From contig QAML01000090.1 in NCBI GenBank assembly GCA_003150315.1, forward strand, positions 1 through 19,230: DNA of 19,230 nt, written 5' to 3'. The DNA is from Prevotellaceae bacterium. GTDB taxonomy: Bacteria; Bacteroidota; Bacteroidia; Bacteroidales; Bacteroidaceae. A program made the translations under genes and the position numbers. Below the pieces are notes generated by a model. It saw nothing but the letters and a program-made list of their open reading frames with translations. It made no database searches and had not been told where the DNA came from. Of the stretch, positions 1 through 6,282 are shown in pieces. Each line of letters opens with the position of its first letter. Within the stretch, counting starts at the first letter, position 1.

Positions 1-49
1 TATTTATTGAAAATGGTCATGTTTATTTTGTACTATTTATATTCTAACA

Positions 50-193
50 TCATTTAAACAGTTCAAAACTAATCTCATTTTTCAAGATACCTGATTCATT
101 ATAACAATGCAGACAACGCAAATTACATTTGGACGTTATCTCTAAATAAAATCCTTTTAAATCAAACTGTTCACTTGGTTTTATAAATTCCAT
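50..193 (-). pseudogene. Truncated radical SAM enzyme, N-terminal 47 codons
   Basis: Too short for ordinary ORF calling, but clearly the start of a radical SAM protein. The peptide begins MEFIKPSEQFDLKGFYLEIT and then has the [4Fe-4S]-binding motif CNLRCLHC (CX3CX2C) at residues 23-30, followed by Y-N. Radical SAM enzymes use this cluster to cleave S-adenosylmethionine; those paired with PqqD-like proteins usually install thioether or C-C crosslinks in a precursor peptide. The start is set by AAGGA six bases upstream. The ATG follows the stop of the PqqD-like gene in the same frame (TAA GAG ATG), so the two are translationally coupled. The frame stops at TGA (50-52) just after an ISFELFK segment, and no other frame continues the homology to base 1. 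The rest of the enzyme, including any SPASM domain, is missing or displaced beyond the window. Confidence 0.85.
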
Positions 194-196
194 CTC

Positions 197-490
197 TTAT
201 CCTTTCTTAATTCTAATAAGTCCTGATTCTTCCATCGCCTGTAGCGCCTCAATGCAATCATTCATCAACATGTCAAAGCTTAATGATTCTTTGTCCAATA
301 TTATTTCAAATAATTCTTTACATAAATTCTCTACTGTTTTCCCAGAACAATTTTCATACAAAAACCTTGAAGTTTCGTTTAAAACACATACTTTTTCATC
401 ATTATCCAATAACACAATCAAAGAATTACCTTGTGGTTGGAAGCAGAATTCTGAATCATCGCACTTGCTGATTATATAGTTTTTCTCCAT
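197..490 (-). CDS. PqqD-like RiPP precursor-recognition protein
   Basis: A 97-residue protein with the layout of the PqqD family, a small winged-helix fold (RiPP recognition element, RRE) that binds the leader of a precursor peptide and presents it to the modifying enzyme. The family pattern is visible: beta-strand region with VCVLNETSRFLYENCSGK (residues about 33-50), then a helical part ending in a hydrophobic EESGLIRI tail. A GGGAGAA ribosome-binding site lies seven bases before the ATG. The next gene on this strand is the radical SAM fragment, three bases downstream and in the same frame, which supports a peptide-maturation role rather than PQQ synthesis; no other pqq gene is present. Its own promoter carries two BlaI-type operators. 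Partner peptide inferred: the Cys-rich peptide at 5903-6040. Confidence 0.85.
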   Translation of the reverse strand: MEKNYIISKCDDSEFCFQPQGNSLIVLLDNDEKVCVLNETSRFLYENCSGKTVENLCKELFEIILDKESLSFDMLMNDCIEALQAMEESGLIRIKKG

Positions 491-510
491 ATATTTCTCC
501 CTTCATGTTT

Positions 511-536
511 TACGTTTGTCTTATTTTACATTTGTC
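511..536 (-). promoter_or_regulatory. Tandem BlaI/MecI-type operators before the pqqD-like gene
   Basis: Two direct copies, 16 bases apart: TACGTTTGTC (511-520) and TACATTTGTC (527-536) on the plus strand. On the minus strand both read ATAAGAC-N4-GTAAAA. The cores are imperfect palindromes matching the TACA-N2-TGTA type used by the BlaI/MecI/CopY family. They cover the expected transcription start, so bound repressor should block transcription. The same sequence occurs before the precursor peptide and the blaI-like gene. Confidence 0.7.
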
Positions 537-538
537 TT

Positions 539-567
539 ATTTTATCATTCGATTTACCTTCTGTCAA
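539..567 (-). promoter_or_regulatory. Sigma-A promoter of the pqqD-like/radical SAM operon
   Basis: On the minus strand: -35 TTGACA (562-567), a 17-base spacer, -10 TAAAAT (539-544). The two operator copies start two bases downstream of the -10. The -35 ends four bases from the left end of the IS66 remnant (571), so the insertion spared the core promoter. Confidence 0.8.
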
Positions 568-655
568 TACGTAAGTGCCTCAAAACATGGCGTAGTGACT
601 GCCTCTTCCATTCCTGATATACTGTGACAAACCGTATATTTAAGGAGGCACACTT

Positions 656-853
656 ATGGCAGGACAAAATCAGGAAACAATCACAACGTTTGGAGAGGTT
701 CCGCATTCTTCCAATATCTCTTATTCTCAGAATCGTTCCTCTTCCCATGATAACCGGCTGATGATCTATTTTCAGGGAATGAAAGTTTATATTCCAGATA
801 ACTTTCAGCCAGATACACTTCTAAAACTTCTTCAGACACTGAAAAAGTTATGA
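656..853 (+). CDS. IS66 TnpA-like accessory protein (short)
   Basis: A 65-residue ORF with a good AGGAGG site before its ATG. The C-terminal half (GMKVYIPDNFQPDTLLKLLQ) matches the end of IS66-family TnpA proteins, where a valine-rich strand is followed by a phenylalanine/proline-centred helix. Typical TnpA is about 100-130 residues with an N-terminal HTH, so this one is short and lacks the HTH. Its stop overlaps the start of the tnpB fragment (ATGA), the usual coupling in IS66 operons. Probably a non-functional relic, because the rest of the element is missing. Confidence 0.6.
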   Translation: MAGQNQETITTFGEVPHSSNISYSQNRSSSHDNRLMIYFQGMKVYIPDNFQPDTLLKLLQTLKKL

Positions 854-974
854 TGAAGCGTATTGCAGAAGGAACCACCAGGATCTTCCTTGCCTGCGGA
901 GCCACAGATTTTCGAAAACAGATCTCCGGACTGGCTGCTACTGTCAGTCTCAGCTTCAAACTGGATCCTTATAA
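850..974 (+). pseudogene. IS66 TnpB (Orf2) N-terminal fragment
   Basis: About 42 codons of IS66 Orf2/TnpB: the RIFLACGATDFRK stretch followed by GLAATVSLSFKLDPY is the family signature at the N-terminus. After DPY the sequence diverges into recombinase DNA. The frame remains open to 1107, but the residues after about 42 are a frame-shifted reading of the integrase. TnpB is normally about 115 residues. Confidence 0.75.
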
Positions 975-1430
975 TATGGAAAGGGAAACAAATATCGCTC
1001 TATTCCCTTACTCAGAGAAACAGAAAAGATCGTATCAAAATATATCAAACGTTTCCGCCTTACACCAGATGCTCCATTGTTTTGTAATAAAAACGGGGAG
1101 CGGTTAACAAGGCAGGGCATCCGTTATATAATACAAAAATACTCCAAAATGGCTAACAAAAACGAACCAGGAATTATTGAAAGTTCTGCGTATCCTCACA
1201 TACTTCGCCATAGTCAGGCTACACACCTTGTGAACAGAGGCGTAAACATATACAATGTCAGAGATTTTCTAGGCCATGAATCTGTGGCGACTACCCAGAT
1301 TTATCTGACCACGAATCCTGAAATCACAAGAAAGGCTATAGAATCCGTTGCCGAGAAAACTGTACCTGAAAGTCTTGATTTCTTCTCTGAAGAGGAGCGG
1401 GATGATCTACTTTTTTCTTGGATTCCTTAG
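975..1430 (+). pseudogene. Tyrosine recombinase (phage-integrase family), C-terminal catalytic fragment
   Basis: About 151 codons of an integrase catalytic domain, joined without its N-terminus to the IS66 fragment; an in-frame TAA sits just before it (972-974). It begins [12 protein letters not shown], the beta-hairpin lysine region of these enzymes. It contains [11 protein letters not shown] (His-X-X-Arg box), [12 protein letters not shown] (second His and the nucleophilic Tyr) and a helical tail ending LLFSWIP. The first catalytic Arg region is lost, so it cannot be active. A later TTG at 1077 opens a shorter ORF, but the homology clearly starts about 100 bases earlier. It resembles integrases of Firmicutes transposons; the exact family cannot be told. 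Confidence 0.8.
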
Positions 1431-1511
1431 GGTAGCAGACAAGTGTTAATATAAAGTCAGTAAGAGTTCAATGTAGCTAATGATTGCATGGAACTGTTTG
1501 GTTTTACATTA

Positions 1512-2185
1512 CATATTATCTGTTAGAACATACTCAGGGACTCCCATATACAAAAATGCATGGATCATTCCAATAAACAGGTTCTCCTGTTTGGCGTTTG
1601 GAAAAAACTCGATATATCGTTGTCCGCAGCAATGACAGATCATGGCAAAACAGGCAACTTTATAAGTGTTACCAGAGGTGTTTTCTACTTATACGAACCC
1701 CCAGTCCATCTGGTATGATTCTCCTGGTGCTGTATGGTAACGCTGACCACGGCTGCCTTGAGAAACCACAAGCTGCCTTTTGTGGGACAAGTTCCTTATG
1801 TTTGGAAATATAGTCTTTAACGATGGTTAAGCCACCCTGGAAACCATTCTCTTTTAATCTGTCATAACAGAGGGCAGAGTTGGTAATTCCTTTTCGGAGT
1901 AATTCATCAATAATACATGTGAATCCTGTCAGAAGAGTGTGTTCGGCTTTACGACCGGTGAGTGCATGTGGAAGGTCAATAAAGCCGGATTTTTTTATTC
2001 TTCGCAGTTTGGCCCGTGAGATTCCTGTCCTGCGTACGTTCTAACTCTGCAAGGTTAACTTTATCAGGATTGAATTTTTCTCCCATTTCCCTCTTCATTT
2101 CATTGAGGGCATGTGCTATTATTTCAGTTAAGTCATTGTGTTTTTCTCCCATTGTGATTTCTACTGATGCATTGGCATACATCAT
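1512..2185 (-). pseudogene. IS21-family transposase IstA, decayed
   Basis: IstA-like segments follow one another on the minus strand in changing frames. The N-terminus opens at 2185 and runs to NLAELER. A shifted frame then reads RRTGISRAKLRRIKKSGFID, TLLTGFTCIIDELLRKG and GFQGGLTIVKDYISKHKELV. Next comes RYHTAPGESYQMDWGFV, with the first catalytic Asp of the DDE domain, and then VACFAMICHCCGQRYIEFFP and GVPEYVLTDNM with the second Asp. At least one frameshift (about 2035-2045) and two stops interrupt it. The homology ends at 1512 before the catalytic Glu, and no istB is present. The plus-strand ORFs here are shadows. This debris lies between the pqqD-like operon and blaR1. Confidence 0.8.
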
Positions 2186-2380
2186 TTTAGAGCACGAAGG
2201 GGAAAATACAATGGCTTTTTCTATCCGACTAAAAATGGTTAATTCTAAGCGACTCTAGGTGGTCGATTTCTCCCGACCCTAACATTACCATTTACTAACT
2301 TTCTCAAGATTCCTTGCAGACTGATCTACTGGTCCCCACAAAGCCAGCCCCATGAACATCCCTCCCTAATTTGGGTTACT

Positions 2381-2408
2381 TTAAAGGGCAGTCCTTACGA
2401 ACTGCCCC
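2381..2408 (-). terminator. Terminator downstream of the blaR1-like gene
   Basis: Perfect 7-bp inverted repeat GGGCAGT (2386-2392) / ACTGCCC (2401-2407) with an 8-base loop, followed on the minus strand by TTTAAAG. It lies about 35 bases after the stop of the blaR1-like gene. The U-tract is short, so termination may be partial. The stretch 2186-2380 otherwise holds only IS21-end-like sequence with a small GGTCG/CGACC inverted repeat (2261-2278). Confidence 0.6.
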
Positions 2409-2442
2409 ATTTGACTTTGATTATCCTTTATTTTCCTATTCA

Positions 2443-3723
2443 CTAAATTTCATTTGCTTTAATCGTTTCTACATTTCCCCAACGATTTCTAACTATATGC
2501 ACATCTATCTCCCCATCCTCAAAATAAATTACAGACTTCGTAAAAAAGTGGATATCTTCAAAGTTTCTTACTAATTTATTTTGATAATGTAGACGTCCTG
2601 TATCCATATCATATTCCAATCCATATTCATTATATTTTAAAAAAGTAGACTTATTGATTTCAGCAAAGATTTTTCCAAAAATATTATTGTAATAGTTTGG
2701 AGAATCTATATTTCCATTTTGTATTATACTTTTACATTTTAGATAGGTATTCGAGTTCGTTAAAGACAACTTGGACGAAGTTATGGTTAAGCCGCCCACA
2801 ACAGTAATCAAAAACAATGTTCCCAATATAATTCCGCGTTTCTTCTTTCTATGATGTGTAGCTGCTTTTACTCTTCTCCGTGCAATATCACTTCCGCTAA
2901 AAAAAGAACTTCCCCCCGGAACTTGTATTCTTGTCTGCCAAGTTAATGTATCAACAATAGTTCTAGCATACTGAAATCTAAAGTCCTCTTCTTTGTCACA
3001 AAGAACCCTTTCATCACAAGCCAATTCACAATAAGTTTTTTCTGTTTTCATCAAATAATGCACAACTGGATTATACCAGTTTATTATTTCAATTAATCTT
3101 AAAATAAGACTTAAAGCATTATCATTGTATTTCAAATGGGTTACTTCATGGGAAAGATAGTTATATATTTTTTCGTCACTCATATTTCTTAATCTAAAGG
3201 GCATTATAATATATTTTTTATGTATACCTACTGCCATTGGAGACAAGATCACTTCGTTCTCCAATAATTCTACTTTTCCCCTCATGTTAAATTCATCTAT
3301 TACTTGCGCGAATATTTTATAAAAATTAGGAGATATCTCTTTTTTATTCCATCTTCTAATTAAACTCATTAAATTTTTCTGTTTTTTTAAATCATTGACC
3401 AGTCTTATTAAAATTCCTATTCCAATGATTACTTGCACAACTATAGTAATATTAATATTTTCCTTTATTTCTAACGTTTCAATTATTGTTCTGCTCAAGA
3501 TAGAAAAATTTCTAACAATACTCCCTTCTTGTTCTTTGGGTATTATCGTCAAAACATTTGTTAAAAATCCCACAGGAAATAGATAGAGTGCCGCCATAAA
3601 ACACAACAAAATACGTAAACTACGAGCTCGAAAAATTTTTTCCAAAATAGGCAATATTATTAAAAGAAGAAGTGTTACAATTGATATATAAATTAACTGT
3701 ATTAAGTATTCTACCCAAAACAC
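2443..3723 (-). CDS. BlaR1-like M56 membrane metalloprotease sensor with a novel ectodomain
   Basis: A 426-residue signal-transducing protease. N-terminal membrane helices lie at about 5-25, 37-58 and 93-108. The zinc-protease motif is HEVTH (192-196), with the third ligand region ELACDE (233-238). A final membrane helix (about 298-316) leads to an outside domain of about 110 residues. In BlaR1/MecR1, ligand binding outside activates the protease, which inactivates the BlaI/MecI repressor. Here the usual penicillin-binding sensor of about 250 residues is absent: no SXXK, SXN or KTG set is visible, and the ectodomain is not one I recognise. The start is GTG, with GGAG inside the end of blaI; the genes are five bases apart, so they form one operon. 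Inferred role: sensing a peptide or envelope signal to induce the neighbouring peptide genes. Confidence 0.85.
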   Translation of the reverse strand: MFWVEYLIQLIYISIVTLLLLIILPILEKIFRARSLRILLCFMAALYLFPVGFLTNVLTIIPKEQEGSIVRNFSILSRTIIETLEIKENINITIVVQVIIGIGILIRLVNDLKKQKNLMSLIRRWNKKEISPNFYKIFAQVIDEFNMRGKVELLENEVILSPMAVGIHKKYIIMPFRLRNMSDEKIYNYLSHEVTHLKYNDNALSLILRLIEIINWYNPVVHYLMKTEKTYCELACDERVLCDKEEDFRFQYARTIVDTLTWQTRIQVPGGSSFFSGSDIARRRVKAATHHRKKKRGIILGTLFLITVVGGLTITSSKLSLTNSNTYLKCKSIIQNGNIDSPNYYNNIFGKIFAEINKSTFLKYNEYGLEYDMDTGRLHYQNKLVRNFEDIHFFTKSVIYFEDGEIDVHIVRNRWGNVETIKANEI

Positions 3724-3728
3724 TTATT

Positions 3729-4124
3729 CTAATCACTCCAATCTTTTCTATTTTTAATTAATTCATCCAATTCTTCAATTTCTTTGCTACTGATACTTCC
3801 AGCCATAAATAATAGATCCATAAAACTCTTTAATGAATTGTTATGATATTCTTTTATAAATTTCTTTGTTTCCAGTGTCAAATATTCATCTCTATCAACA
3901 ATTGGATAATATAATCTTTCTTTACTAAATTTCTCAGTACGTAAAAAACCTTTATTTACTAATCGTTGTAGCAACGTTAATACTGTTGCTATTTTCCAGT
4001 GTTTATCATTTCCTAGCTGCTCCATAACAATAGCAGAAGTTATAGGAGGGGTATTTTCCCAAACAACTTTCATCACTTCAAATTCGGTATCCGACAATTT
4101 TGATTTAATACTTTTCACTTTCAC
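3729..4124 (-). CDS. BlaI/MecI/CopY-family winged-helix repressor
   Basis: A 131-residue protein with the complete family layout: N-terminal winged helix (LSDTEFEVMKVVWENTPPIT, the recognition part KIATVLTLLQRLVNKGFL, wing KERLYYPIV), then a helical dimerisation region (about 85-131). Such repressors bind TACA-N2-TGTA-like operators as dimers and are inactivated by the partner protease. The first GTG (4122-4124) lies only two bases after AGGCGG. A second GTG two codons on (4116-4118) has better spacing (eight bases) and may be the real start. It is followed by the blaR1-like gene. Its promoter has one copy of the operator found before the peptide and pqqD-like genes, so it is probably autoregulated. 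Confidence 0.88.
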   Translation of the reverse strand: MKVKSIKSKLSDTEFEVMKVVWENTPPITSAIVMEQLGNDKHWKIATVLTLLQRLVNKGFLRTEKFSKERLYYPIVDRDEYLTLETKKFIKEYHNNSLKSFMDLLFMAGSISSKEIEELDELIKNRKDWSD

Positions 4125-4142
4125 TACCGCCTTTTTATTTTT

Positions 4143-4152
4143 TACAAACGTC
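4143..4152 (-). promoter_or_regulatory. BlaI-type operator before blaI
   Basis: TACAAACGTC on the plus strand; on the minus strand ATAAGAC-GTTT-GTAAAA, sharing the conserved flanks of the operators at 511-536 and 6175-6184. It lies 11 bases downstream of the -10, at about +5 to +14, a usual place for autoregulation. Confidence 0.65.
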
Positions 4153-4163
4153 TTATATAATAT

Positions 4164-4192
4164 AGTATATCATTCTAATATTAAACTGTCCA
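4164..4192 (-). promoter_or_regulatory. Promoter of the blaI-blaR1-like operon
   Basis: On the minus strand: -35 TGGACA (4187-4192), a 17-base spacer, -10 TATACT (4164-4169). The left end of the IS4-like element is 18 bases upstream of the -35. Confidence 0.65.
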
Positions 4193-4209
4193 TAATTTTC
4201 TTTTAATTG

Positions 4210-5754
4210 CAGAGATTTCGCTTTTAGTTTTTTGGTTCATGCATTTTTATAAAAAATATGTTCCTCTGACATTCTGCTCGCAGCTGTTACTCTTTTTGAC
4301 CCCAATGCGCACAAAGTTCCCCTCTGCTTCGTCTCTGTCTTTTTTTCTTATATTATTTTTGATCTCTTTTATACAGATCTTATCCACCTTTTTGATACAG
4401 GATCTGTTTTACTTTCTCTGTCAGCAGATCATCTCTGAACATCCGGCTTACGCTCTTTCTTGTAATCCTGCTCCTTACAAACTTCTGAATCCGCCGATAC
4501 AGGTACAGCTCCCTCATGTTGAACCCTATGATCATCAGATTAAATATAACTTCTACTGCCGCATGACAGTAACAGTGCTTTGCGTGGTAGTACGTCTTTA
4601 ACTGGTGGAACCCATTCTCTTCGATATCCCACCTGCAGTTCATCATCTCCCATAAGATCTCAGGGGCTGTCTGTTCCAGCGTTGTTACCAGCCACATTTC
4701 ATGGTATTTCACTACCCGCAGCCTGTATGGACAGTTTTCAATCTCAAACCCTGAAAGATCCCATACCTCGACCGTCTTTTTGCCGCGTTGAAATGATCTC
4801 GCTTTTCCTTCCCCTTGATCAAAAAATCCTTCGGCGTCCTGAAAGATCGGACGCTTCTCATCTTTTAACCGGATGACTGTTTCCAGTCCATTTTCTTTTA
4901 TCGTATTGATAAATGGCGCATTCAGGTACAATGCGTCTGCCACGATCACATCCGCAAAGTGACCGTGTCTTTGTCTGAGCCGTTCGATCAGGCGTTTTCC
5001 TCCGGTCAGCTCCCCTTCATCCTTTTCCGCTCCGTCTCTTGGCTTTAACATTTCCTGGCCAGGTATCACATGCGGCGCTTTTCCGACCGTCATACAGACC
5101 ACACTCCGATGGAAATATTCCGTTTCACCTGTACGGTTTTTCCGGGTAAGACAGTCCGGGCAGGATTTTTTGTGCTGCTGAACAATTCCACTCCGTCAAT
5201 TCCGGCTACCACATGTCCACCAATGGTCCCCTCCCAGAATACACGGTTCTTTTTTAGTGTATCGATTGTTTCTTCATGGATCTTTCGGACCTCTTCCGGA
5301 TCAATCCCGGACACAAGATCCCTGACTGCGTCAATTTTAGGGATTTTTCCATTGATGCAGTTTCTTAGTCTTTTGGACATGCTTTCCGGTGCGGAAAAAA
5401 CAGTGTGAAAACTTTCATACTGCAGCATCAGGAAAAGCAGCACTGGCATAACAATGTTAAACAGAGGAATTGATTTTCTTTTTCTTTTATCCGATAAGCA
5501 CTTGATTTTTTGCTGGATTTTATATACACTTGTTATATAAGTTAACAGTTTTTTTAATGCTAATTTTTCATTAAGAACACCTTCTTTCATATGTGTATGT
5601 GTTTTGTGGGTAACATAATTATACAGCAAAAGGTGTCCTTTTTGGTTGTTTATATATAAAAAAATGTAACTTTTTATTCCATATGGTTCTTTACGGTTTT
5701 CCACATAAACAGTTGATAAAACTGGCATCTTTTTTCTTAAAAGCGAAATCTCTG
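4210..5754 (-). mobile_element. Complete IS4-like insertion sequence with 9-bp target duplication
   Basis: A 1545-bp element bounded by perfect 17-bp inverted repeats, CAGAGATTTCGCTTTTA (4210-4226) and its complement (5738-5754). It is flanked by the identical 9-bp direct repeat TTTTAATTG (4201-4209 and 5755-5763). Intact ends and an unmutated duplication mean a fairly recent insertion. It sits between the Cys-rich peptide gene and blaI. It encodes one DDE transposase split by a frameshift. Confidence 0.92.
4380..5728 (-). pseudogene. IS4-superfamily DDE transposase, two frames
   Basis: Frame one (5090-5728) gives the N-terminal part and the first catalytic Asp (VAGIDGVELF). Frame two (4380-5102 and the bases just upstream of it) reads SCPDCLTRKNRTGETEYFHR and VVCMTVGKAPHVIPGQEML, then the second Asp in DVIVADALYLNAPF and the Glu in WDIEENGFHQLK. 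The frames join at a run of six A on the minus strand (plus 5166-5171): one extra A, or a -1 slip there, restores a single protein of up to 449 residues. It could be a mutation, a sequencing error, or slippage that limits transposition. The start is uncertain; a later Met (residue 47, ATG at 5588-5590) is also plausible because family homology begins after it. Confidence 0.8.
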
Positions 5755-5837
5755 TTTTAATTGTGGTTTTCCATTATATTATATTACATTACTAAATACA
5801 ACTAATAATCGTTCATAGATAAAACTTCTACGTTCAT

Positions 5838-5870
5838 TAAAAAAGCTATTACTGTTTCCAGCAATAGCTC
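5838..5870 (-). terminator. Rho-independent terminator of the Cys-rich peptide gene
   Basis: On the minus strand, AGCTATTGCTG pairs with CAGTAATAGCT (11 bp with one G-T pair, 4-base loop) and is followed by a run of T. It lies about 35 bases after the stop at 5903, so the peptide gene is a separate transcription unit with its own promoter and terminator. Confidence 0.85.
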
Positions 5871-5902
5871 CTTTTAAATATTTTCCGCCTTGTCTTCACA
5901 AT

Positions 5903-6040
5903 TTACTTAAAGAAAGTACAACTGAATCCTTTACTGGTTGAACATTTGTATGGCTGAGAACAGCTATAGATAAAACATCCACCTCTTGGCTGAACTCCAT
6001 TAGTTGTTGCTGTTTTTACGGTTGGTTTAGTATATTTCAT
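5903..6040 (-). CDS. Cys-rich RiPP precursor-like peptide, 45 residues
   Basis: A short gene with an excellent AGGAGG site (6050-6055) nine bases before the ATG, a consensus promoter, and a terminator. The peptide starts MKYTKPTVKT, has a polar leader-like part rich in Thr, Lys and Asn (1-19), then a Gly-Gly (20-21), and a 24-residue core with four cysteines at 22, 27, 33 and 41, ending CTFFK. No membrane segment. Spaced cysteines with Ser, Thr, Phe and Tyr acceptors in a leader-core layout are typical of precursors modified by radical SAM enzymes to thioether peptides (sactipeptides, ranthipeptides). The Gly-Gly could mark leader removal by a C39-type exporter, but no exporter is visible here. 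I do not assign a named family. The operator shared with the pqqD-like gene ties it to the same regulon. Confidence 0.75.
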   Translation of the reverse strand: MKYTKPTVKTATTNGVQPRGGCFIYSCSQPYKCSTSKGFSCTFFK

Positions 6041-6174
6041 CCTTCAGATCCTCCTTTCTTTAATTTTAGATAATTCTTCTGACATCGGTTAATAATTCCA
6101 AAGAGTTTATATATTAACCATATTTACATTTTGTAATTCATCATTAACAAGGCAGAAAATACTAAAAACTGTTT

Positions 6175-6184
6175 TACATTTGTC
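6175..6184 (-). promoter_or_regulatory. BlaI-type operator before the Cys-rich peptide gene
   Basis: TACATTTGTC on the plus strand, identical over its core and flanks to the promoter-proximal copy before the pqqD-like gene (minus strand TAAAATAAGACAAATGTAAA). It begins two bases after the -10. A second, looser candidate in the leader is a perfect TTACA-TTT-TGTAA inverted repeat at 6124-6136, whose 3-base spacer differs from the family's usual two. Confidence 0.72.
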
Positions 6185-6186
6185 TT

Positions 6187-6215
6187 ATTTTAGCATATTT
6201 ATTTCCAATAGTCAA
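6187..6215 (-). promoter_or_regulatory. Sigma-A promoter of the Cys-rich peptide gene
   Basis: On the minus strand: -35 TTGACT (6210-6215), 17-base spacer, -10 TAAAAT (6187-6192). Same -10 and same -10/operator spacing as the pqqD-like promoter. The expected start near 6180 gives an untranslated leader of about 140 bases. Confidence 0.82.
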
Positions 6216-6239
6216 CTATAAAGAAGTCTTAATTACGGA

Positions 6240-6282
6240 ATGTATAATCCATCGCAAATCAAAAGATCCCAATTTGTAACTA
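6240..6282 (+). pseudogene. Left part of a short reading frame interrupted by the IS630 pair
   Basis: If both IS630 elements and the duplicated TA are removed, 6240-6282 joins 9020-9114 as one open frame of 45 codons plus stop (MYNPSQIKRSQFVTSWKAMM, then LNDEVSANSIMKR and a tail YTIKINTR). An in-frame TAA lies at 6219-6221 and no ribosome-binding site is visible, so it may be the tail of a gene or a chance frame. I do not recognise it. Confidence 0.3.

Larger units (their letters stand above)
571..974 (+). mobile_element. IS66-family element remnant (left part)
   Basis: The left end starts at 571 with GTAAGTGCCTCAAAACATGG, like the GTAAG termini of IS66-family elements, followed by a tnpA-like gene and the start of tnpB. 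The homology stops around 970-977 and changes directly into a tyrosine recombinase in another frame. The right part, with the rest of tnpB, tnpC and the right end, is absent. The element lies four bases upstream of the -35 box of the pqqD-like operon. Confidence 0.7.

Noticed and set aside
197..490. PQQ cofactor biosynthesis gene pqqD
   Set aside because: No pqqA, B, C or E genes are present. PqqD-like proteins serve many peptide-modification systems, and the Cys-rich peptide and shared operators fit that better.
681..959. 92-residue minus-strand ORF over the IS66 genes
   Set aside because: It is antisense to TnpA/TnpB sequence, which shows clear family motifs on the plus strand.
850..1107. 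A genuine 85-residue fusion protein
   Set aside because: The second half is an out-of-frame reading of the integrase fragment, so it is a junction artefact.
2443..4124. Beta-lactam resistance locus (blaI-blaR1 with beta-lactamase)
   Set aside because: No beta-lactamase or penicillin-binding protein gene is present, and the sensor lacks the penicillin-binding domain and its motifs.
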